The notes under the pieces: generated by a model | Databases searched by the model: none | What the model saw: only the letters and a program-made list of their open reading frames with translations | What the model was told of the DNA's origin: nothing | Assembly (NCBI GenBank): GCA_017650795.1 | Contig: JAGCEE010000037.1 | Coordinates: 1-12,450 of the forward strand | Direction of reading: 5' to 3' | Source: Clostridia bacterium | GTDB taxonomy: Bacteria; Bacillota; Clostridia; Christensenellales; UBA1242 | Length of the DNA stretch: 12,450 bases | Translations under genes and position numbers: made by a program | In this document: positions 11,682-12,450 of the stretch, piece by piece | Layout: every line of letters starts with the position of its first letter | Numbering within the stretch: position 1 is the stretch's first letter

Positions 11682-11912
11682 ATGGAAAAAACTACATTAG
11701 AATTAATTACAAAACTGACAGGGGCAATAAAAACAAAAAACCAAAATTTAATTAATATTTATGCCTTGGAACTAACAAAAAGATTATATGTGCCAAACGA
11801 AACATACACCTTCGAAGAAATTTTGGCGGGCTTTGGTTACAAGCAAGATGATAGTAGGCAAATCACAATCGAAGAATATATGAGAGGGCGAAAAAAAGAT
11901 GAGTGTAGTTGA
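11682..11912 (+). CDS. Hypothetical small phage protein
   Basis: The 76-residue protein has a helical first half (LELITKLTGAIKTKNQNLINIYALELTKRL) and a C-terminal region with TFEEILAGFGY and then RQITIEEYMRGRKKDE. No Cys, membrane segment or catalytic motif is visible. GGGGAG upstream in the end of the DnaB-N-like gene supports the ATG at 11682. The last 14 bases overlap the next gene. I do not recognise a family. Its position inside the replication block suggests a role in replication or recombination, without direct evidence. Confidence 0.68.
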   Translation: MEKTTLELITKLTGAIKTKNQNLINIYALELTKRLYVPNETYTFEEILAGFGYKQDDSRQITIEEYMRGRKKDECS

Positions 11913-12072
11913 AAAAGAAATAAAAATTATAAACTTGAGTGGCAAGCGATATGATCTTATTCAAAAAATGAAAAAAGCAACGTCTGAAAACAAGGCAAGA
12001 TACGAAAAAGAAATAGAAAGAATAAACAAAGAGATAGAGGAGTTATTAGATGGAAAATCTAATCATTGTTGA
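11899..12072 (+). CDS. Small coiled-coil hypothetical protein
   Basis: The 57-residue protein is highly charged. Residues about 17-51 form a long Lys/Glu helix (YDLIQKMKKATSENKARYEKEIERINKEIEELL), a likely coiled coil. The ATG at 11899 follows GAGAGGG at 11882-11888 with a slightly long spacing. It overlaps the preceding gene by 14 bases and the following nuclease gene by 23 bases. It is short and could be doubted, but the nested overlaps are typical of coupled phage genes. The function is unknown. Confidence 0.6.
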   Translation: MSVVEKEIKIINLSGKRYDLIQKMKKATSENKARYEKEIERINKEIEELLDGKSNHC

Positions 12073-12450
12073 TACTCGTGAAAAGGGGCACAAAAAAATA
12101 TTAGAATACTTTGACCAGGTGGGACAAGACTACATTATATCGAAGCTCGAAGCCGGGGACTATATGCTATACAAAGATTTTTCCACAATAATTGATAAGA
12201 AGGATGGACTTTTAGAGTTATGTGGTAATTTATGTAAGAGTACAGAACACCAAAGATTGGTACGAGAAGTAGAGAAAGCACACGAACTGGGGTGTAAAAA
12301 CTTTATCTTTTTAATTCAAGATAGTAAGATAAAATCGGTGGATGACATAAAAAAATGGAGTTCACCTTATACGAAGGTCAAGGGTTATGTATTACTTAAA
12401 ATCATGCAGACATTTAAAGAACACCACGATTGCAAGTTTATTATTGTGCC
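12050..12450 (+). CDS. ERCC4-type nuclease, 3' end beyond the window
   Basis: The first 133 residues are visible and the frame is open to the window edge. They match the ERCC4/XPF nuclease fold: IIVDTREKG with Asp8, Arg10 and Glu11, then LEAGDYML (33-40). The core IIDKKDGLLELCGNLC (47-62) stands in for the family's ERK motif, followed by TEHQRLVREVEKA (65-77) with Glu66, His67 and Arg69. XPF-type nucleases cut branched or bubble DNA next to single-stranded DNA. Phage members probably process replication or recombination intermediates, or resolve branches. AGGAG at 12038-12042 gives the start, overlapping the previous gene by 23 bases. The motif has Asp-Lys-Lys in place of the usual Glu-Arg-Lys, as in some bacterial and phage members. 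Confidence 0.85.
   Translation, partial: MENLIIVDTREKGHKKILEYFDQVGQDYIISKLEAGDYMLYKDFSTIIDKKDGLLELCGNLCKSTEHQRLVREVEKAHELGCKNFIFLIQDSKIKSVDDIKKWSSPYTKVKGYVLLKIMQTFKEHHDCKFIIV

Noticed and set aside
1..12450. Integrase, repressor, att site or tRNA showing lysogeny or integration
   Set aside because: None could be recognised on either strand within this window.

Overview
The window looks like part of a tailed bacteriophage (or prophage) genome from a low-GC Gram-positive host of the Bacillota. The support is the AT-rich composition, strong AGGAGG-type ribosome binding sites, vegetative promoters of the TTGATT-17-TATAAT kind, an r1t-type holin and a CHAP endolysin. TGA is used as a stop and TGG for tryptophan, so the standard bacterial code applies and a mollicute with code 4 is unlikely. 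Every convincing gene is on the + strand. I see no integrase, phage repressor, tRNA or host gene, so lysogeny cannot be judged from this window.

Region 1 (1-2156) is the end of the late operon. It holds the tail of a structural gene, a collagen-like tail protein, a putative tail-tip or receptor-binding protein, the holin and the endolysin, closed by a hairpin terminator. Region 2 (2158-6697) starts with a palindrome-rich promoter region and carries many small genes: a membrane protein, a ribbon-helix-helix (RHH) protein, two Cys-cluster proteins and several unknowns. It also holds an HNH homing-type endonuclease, two more small membrane proteins and a large orphan DNA methyltransferase. A terminator overlaps the methyltransferase stop codon.

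Region 3 (6698-8980) has its own strong promoter and encodes a recombination module. This is a second RHH protein, a PD-(D/E)XK (RecB/Cas4-like) nuclease read in one frame with a Sak4/AAA_24-like ATPase, and a DUF669-like ssDNA-binding protein. It ends in a long hairpin terminator. Region 4 (8981 to the end) has a third promoter and starts with an AbrB-like regulator. A DUF927 helicase-like ATPase follows, then a 290-base non-coding region with ten exact copies of a heptamer in two opposed blocks around an AT-rich core (a likely replication origin). Next come a stand-alone DnaB N-terminal-like domain, two small unknown proteins and an ERCC4-type nuclease cut by the window edge.

Together, regions 3 and 4 read as a replication and recombination block. 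The points most worth a second look are the nuclease-ATPase fusion, which contains an internal ribosome binding site and an A7 tract at the seam, and the opposed iteron array between the DUF927 and DnaB-N genes. The three middle transcription units also each carry a different small DNA-binding protein at or near their head.
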